Of a stretch of DNA of 64,000 nucleotides, positions 59,629-64,000 are shown piece by piece. The notes under the pieces are model-generated. The model did not search any database. It was not told the origin of the DNA and saw only the letters and a program-made list of their open reading frames with translations. The position numbers and the translations under genes are program-made. Every line of letters begins with the position of its first letter. Within the stretch, counting starts at the first letter, position 1. This DNA is from Castanea sativa (Eukaryota; Streptophyta; Magnoliopsida; Fagales; Fagaceae): positions 50,093,636 through 50,157,635 of the forward strand of contig NC_134017.1 of NCBI RefSeq assembly GCF_040712315.1, read 5' to 3'.

Positions 59629-59709
59629 ATTATAAATTATAAAATTGACCCCCCAAAAAGATTTACTTAAATACCCTTCCTTTTAATCCTTTTTTTTTTG
59701 GGTATTACA

Positions 59710-59721
59710 ATCTCCCCCACC
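59710..59721 (-). promoter_or_regulatory. Polypurine tract
   Basis: On the minus strand AGGTGGGGGAGAT lies directly before the LTR, the expected site of plus-strand priming. Confidence 0.85.
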
Positions 59722-61907
59722 TATAAGAAGTCAGTCCTCTGAATTCATGACAAGCTGAACAAATTAGCACGCTTCCACTGTGCTACACTAAATCCACAAT
59801 TGTATCGATCTATACAAATTTATCACTCATCACCATAGTTCAAACTATTTCACAACATGTGCGTAGACTTTTCCTTCCCAAGATTTGTAAAATAAAAATT
59901 TCCAAAGCAAATGGAGCCATGATGCTTTCACTACATAATACAATACCACTATAAAATCTCTTACTCAATTACCCATAGTTTAAGAACAACCTTATTACAG
60001 GAAAAAAAAAAGATTCTTTAAAGATATACATGTCTCTAGTCTAAATAGCCCTCTAAGTTCCTTTCAATATGAATAAAAGTTCCAAGGCCCATTCATTTAG
60101 ATTAACCCCAATAACTGATTTTCCATCAATTATTAATTTCAACAAAATTCCAAGCCCTAAGTAGTCTCCAAAAATTACAACAAAGGAAATCCACAATTTT
60201 GAGATTCACCATAGACCATTGAATGCTAGCATCCGTTTAATTCTATATCTCAAAATTAAGTAGTGCATCTAAGATTCCAATCCTACCCAAGTTCAAAACT
60301 AATTTACAACATATGTATATATCACTATATCTTTTCTTCCTCAAGTTTTGTAAGAAAAGGAAATTCCAAAATCTCCATAAATAATCAATTGAGCATTGAT
60401 ATATGGGTTTGTCATAGAACATCTATCTTAATCATAAATTATCTTCACAAATAAGCAACATTTATTCACCTTTAACCTCTAGATGATACTTGGGCTGGAA
60501 CCCCTAGAACTCATTGAAGAGATGGGTTCCTTATAATTGCATTGCCTATTATGAAAACAAGTCTCTAAGTATACATTAGCTAAAAGGGAATAGTCCATGA
60601 AGTATCTCAAACCCCCTTTTTGTTTTTTTGTTTTTCTTCTTTAACTAGCAGATATTATTGTCCCAACAGCCTAGAACTTAGAGTACAATGCAACTTTATA
60701 TTATTAACCACTTGTCGATATAAAACAAAGGTACCACAATGAACTATAATTCAACTTGTAATAGTCTTCCAAAATAAACTTGCTTGCCATCCCAACTCCT
60801 TCAATATCCAATCAAAATTATGGATCACTAGTCCAATTCAATACTACCACGTACTTGTGTTCTATCCACCTCATTTTCTATTGAGCTATTCCATTAACTC
60901 TTATCAGTTAAATTCAAAGAATTATATTTCTGGCATCAAAACTTATTCCCCAGGATATTAAGCAATCCTCCAAGTCCATAGAAAGAAAATGAGGCCCTCA
61001 AACTTCTAAGTAATAGAACATGTCTCAAAAACATTTAGGGACTACCTCACACATAAATTAGGCTATGGTAATCCATGTAGGTCAACCCTAACAAGAGCAA
61101 TGATCCCAAAAAGTCATTCCTTAACATTAGAATCCAAGGAAGTCACCGATATATTACTGAATTCTTTAAACACCCTTAGAATTATATAATAACATATGAT
61201 ATAATGTGAACTAAAATAACCACAAATTGATTTTCCCTTCATACTACGAACTTTCGGTTAATTTCCTAACTCCATATAAACTAAAATCAAGGAATTGTAG
61301 CGCTAACATCAAACCTTAACCCCAAAATAAAGTTCTGCAATTTCCAATTCCCTAAAAGCAATCCAAATTCTGAATAGGACATATAGTAAACTATCATTCA
61401 ATAATTAGACCTACGAGGATCCCCTACAAATCAAACTAACCTTAGGTAGGTTGACTATATTAGGAAAAACTATCAAATGAGTTTTCAAAAGATCAGTTGC
61501 AAAACAGTAGGAAGATTTCCTTTGCTTGTTCTTTTCTCACTCTCTTTTCCTTTTAATAAGAAGAAGAAGTTTTAATAACTAATCTGATCAATTACAAAAT
61601 TTTCAAGAATAAAATACACCCACTTAATACTGGTATGAGATCATAGAAGTATATCAATTAAAATCCTCCTTTTTGTATTTATAAGTTACATATGCATACC
61701 ACGTAGACATAAGTATCAAATCCTTCAAATATGACCTAACAAATCATCCTATGATGGAACCTCACATACACTTCTCACCAAGTCATCAAAAGAACACTAT
61801 CTATGGCTCAATAACCTTCATAAACAATGATTAGAGTAGTAATCCCTAGTGCGAAAACCTTATTCCAAATCAAATCCTAGTATAGAGTATGCAAGATCAT
61901 AACCTAA
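59722..61907 (-). other. Internal region of the LARD-like element, no coding sequence
   Basis: AT-rich sequence on both strands with many stops. No zinc knuckle, protease, RT or integrase motif is visible in any frame. It may carry a packaging signal, which cannot be judged by eye. Confidence 0.8.
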
Positions 61908-61919
61908 GCTCTGATACCA
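61908..61919 (-). promoter_or_regulatory. Primer-binding site (initiator Met-tRNA)
   Basis: TGGTATCAGAGC on the minus strand, an exact 12-base match to the tRNA complement, seven bases from the LTR end. It sets the element's orientation. Confidence 0.9.
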
Positions 61920-61926
61920 TTAAAAT

Positions 61927-63116
61927 TGTCACGCCCCGAACCCAAGTATAAAGATAGACATGTGACAACCGCCACACGCTTATAAAGTAAGCACCTTACA
62001 AGCGTGCAAGAACTTCTTAGCAACTAAAATTTATCCTCAAAATTACATTAAATAAAACCAAAATACCTCAACAATTTCTTTATGAATAGATCTCCAATAA
62101 TTTAATAGGAACAAAATCCAAACTTCATGTACATAATGCCAATTGGCCAATAAATATAAAATTATTAGGAGACCATCCAATCCCAAAACCACCAAGCTTC
62201 TTTTCCTGCTCACAACACAACATCAAAACTCCCAAAACTTGTTATTCTTCATAATCTGAAACTGGAGGGAAAAATGGGGTGAGCTGACAACTCAATAAGT
62301 AATCAAAGCCCTAATATATTTTATCAATTAATAGATCTATAAAGTAATAAGATGTAATATGAGTTTTCAAAAGTTATAATATATTATGGGTTTTCAAAAA
62401 TAACTAAGAAGTTTCATAGTCTTAAAATAATAAGTTGCAAATAGATCACATACTTTTAATCTTACAAATATATCATAGATGATTTAGAAAGTAGTCAGAT
62501 TTTCATATATCAAAAACTGTAACTTACAATAGGTTCCAAAAATACATAAGCAGTTTTAATGACACAAAATAGTTCAAATACTGGAACATTTTCAAAATCA
62601 CATATGTAGTTTTAAGGACTCAAATGGTTCAAGTATTCAAACGTAATTCATATTGTTAACAATCTTATGACTATGGTCACACTATATCCATGTGACAGGG
62701 CATCAAAGTACCAATGAATAACCCTCATTGGTTGGGTATCAAAGTACCAATGAATAACCCCCATTGGTTTGGGTATCAGAATACCAATGAATAACCCCCA
62801 TTGGCTGGGTATCAGAGTACCAATGAATAACCCCCATTGGTTTGGGTATTAGAGTAACAATGAAAGACCCTCATTGGCTGGATATAAGAGTACCAATGAA
62901 TAAACCCCATTACTTTGGGTATCAGAATCAATTCATAGTCAGATTGTCCATAATCATATACATGAAATCATAGTTTCTAACAAAAATATATCTTATTCAA
63001 ATACATACATATTATCATATATTCAATATTCAAATATATTTGTGATATTTGTATATTCTTTAATTTAAATCAATATAGCTAAAAAATAATTAAATAAAAT
63101 AAATCTTATTTCAATG

Positions 63117-63167
<51 letters not shown>

Positions 63168-63584
63168 GAAAATTCTTTATTCTTTACTTTGAATCAGTAT
63201 AGATAAAAACAATTAAATAAAATACATCATATAACTCAGTAATCAGATATATTTATGATAATTCTTTATTTGAAATCAGTAATACAATAGAAATAAAATT
63301 GTAACAACTACAAACAATTTTTTGTAGTTAAAATACGCAAAATAAAACTAATTAGGATAAGGTTACTTACCTCCAAAAGCTATTCCAAAAGAAACTTTTC
63401 CTTAACAATTCCTCTAAAATCCTTAGATATCCCCTAAAACAATTTTCAAATATTTTTACTCAATAATCAAATAATTTAAGAAGAACTTATAATGGTATCC
63501 GGCTAGATAGAGAGACTACTAAAAATATCTCATAACTATCCACTGTTATCTCAGACCAAAATTCCTCCTATTCATAATATTTTT

Positions 63585-63656
<72 letters not shown>

Positions 63657-63935
63657 CTTCTGCCACAACTAAAGCCCCAAAGATAAGACCATAACTCCTA
63701 TTACTACGTAAGCACGTGGGCATCTTCAATTTCATGTGTTCCTTTGTTTGTTTCTCTTCTTCTTTTTATTTTTTTTATTTTTATAACTGGTCAGACCTCA
63801 TTGACTTTCCTATTCACTTCTACCAAGATCAATAAATGAATAATAATAATAATAATAAGAAAGAAAGAAAGAAAGAAGTTGAGCTCTCCTTTGTTTTAAT
63901 GTTTTTTTTTTAATCCTCTTTTTTGGGGTATTACA
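61927..63935 (-). repeat. 5' LTR (minus-strand element), 2009 bp
   Basis: Starts TGTCACGCCCCGAACCC and ends TTGGGGTATTACA on +. It aligns with the left LTR over its first about 1.8 kb, including the 36-37-bp tandem array, then differs near its end: a TAA/GAAA microsatellite at 63841-63876 and loss of about 0.5 kb. Confidence 0.92.
62697..62927. repeat. 36-37-bp tandem array in the 5' LTR (6 units)
   Basis: The same unit as in the other LTR but six copies, two more (one dimer). The last unit has diverged (CATTACTTT). Confidence 0.9.
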
Positions 63936-63940
63936 ATGTG

Positions 63941-64000
63941 TTTAGGCTTTCTTTTCTCACAACCCTAAGCATATATAAGGATTATTTTAAGGGCCGTCAC
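63941..64000 (+). repeat. Continuation of the interrupted copia LTR
   Basis: TTAGGCTTTCTTTTCTCACA and AAGGATTATTTTAAGGGCCG match 15430-15495 of the first LTR copy. The copy runs off the window. Confidence 0.88.

Larger units (their letters stand above)
56531..59709 (-). repeat. 3' LTR (minus-strand element), 3179 bp with nested solo LTR
   Basis: Starts TGTCACGCCCTGAACCC and ends GGGTATTACA on +. Without the nested 784-bp solo LTR and its 5-bp repeat it is 2390 bp, still longer than the other LTR. The extra part lies mainly at 58320-58840. Confidence 0.9.
56531..63935 (-). mobile_element. Non-autonomous LTR retrotransposon (LARD-like), 5-bp target duplication
   Basis: It is bounded by ATGTG at 56526-56530 and 63936-63940. 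The two LTRs read TGTCACGCCC...GGTATTACA on +. A Met-tRNA primer site next to the right LTR and a polypurine tract next to the left LTR place the element on the minus strand. The 2.2-kb internal region has no gag or pol. Absence of coding sequence with intact cis signals is the definition of a large retrotransposon derivative, which would need enzymes from elsewhere. Confidence 0.9.

Overview
The window is nuclear DNA from a flowering plant. It has AT-rich intergenic sequence, GT-AG introns, a large plant-specific receptor kinase, and nested LTR retrotransposons, LINEs, SINEs, MITEs, MULE-like elements and a CACTA element. A woody eudicot, possibly in the oak order (Fagales), would fit the repeat style. 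That is a guess from general resemblance, not a measurement.

The only complete host gene is an LRR-malectin receptor-like kinase of the LRR-VIII-2 type (similar to Arabidopsis At1g53430 and At3g14840) on the + strand at 24599-44648. I read 24 exons. Each has GT donors and AG acceptors, the phases agree throughout, and the sum is 2979 nt (992 residues). The order is signal peptide, LRR exons (mostly 72 nt), malectin domain, transmembrane segment, RD-type kinase. Intron 1 (7.8 kb) is filled with transposons. The last two kinase exons of a second, tandem paralogue lie at 4620-5718. Its other exons are not in the window and should lie to the left if they exist.

Layout: 1-2205, retroelement remnants and a LINE. 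2206-6400, paralogue 3' intron, last exons and 3' flank, with a MULE-like insertion at 2580-3583. 6740-8889, a 5'-truncated LINE with a 15-bp target duplication. 8976-14840, a run of MITEs and foldback elements. 15084-21777, a Ty1-copia element split by a CACTA element. 21945-24480, MITEs. 24599-44648, the receptor kinase. 45110-52000, a minisatellite split by an LTR-like insertion that itself holds a solo LTR. 52944-53883, a MULE-like element. 54890-64000, a three- to four-level retrotransposon nest ending in a non-autonomous LTR element with its own internal solo LTR.

Many insertions carry readable target-site duplications: 9, 15, 5, 3, 2, 3, about 16, and then several of 5 bp. The order of insertion can therefore be worked out by eye. 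No prokaryotic-type system, CRISPR array, rRNA gene or bona fide tRNA gene was seen. The most informative structures are the nests, the CACTA subterminal repeat arrays, the split minisatellite, the empty site for the MULE in the paralogous intron, and the LTR pair with unequal lengths and repeat numbers.
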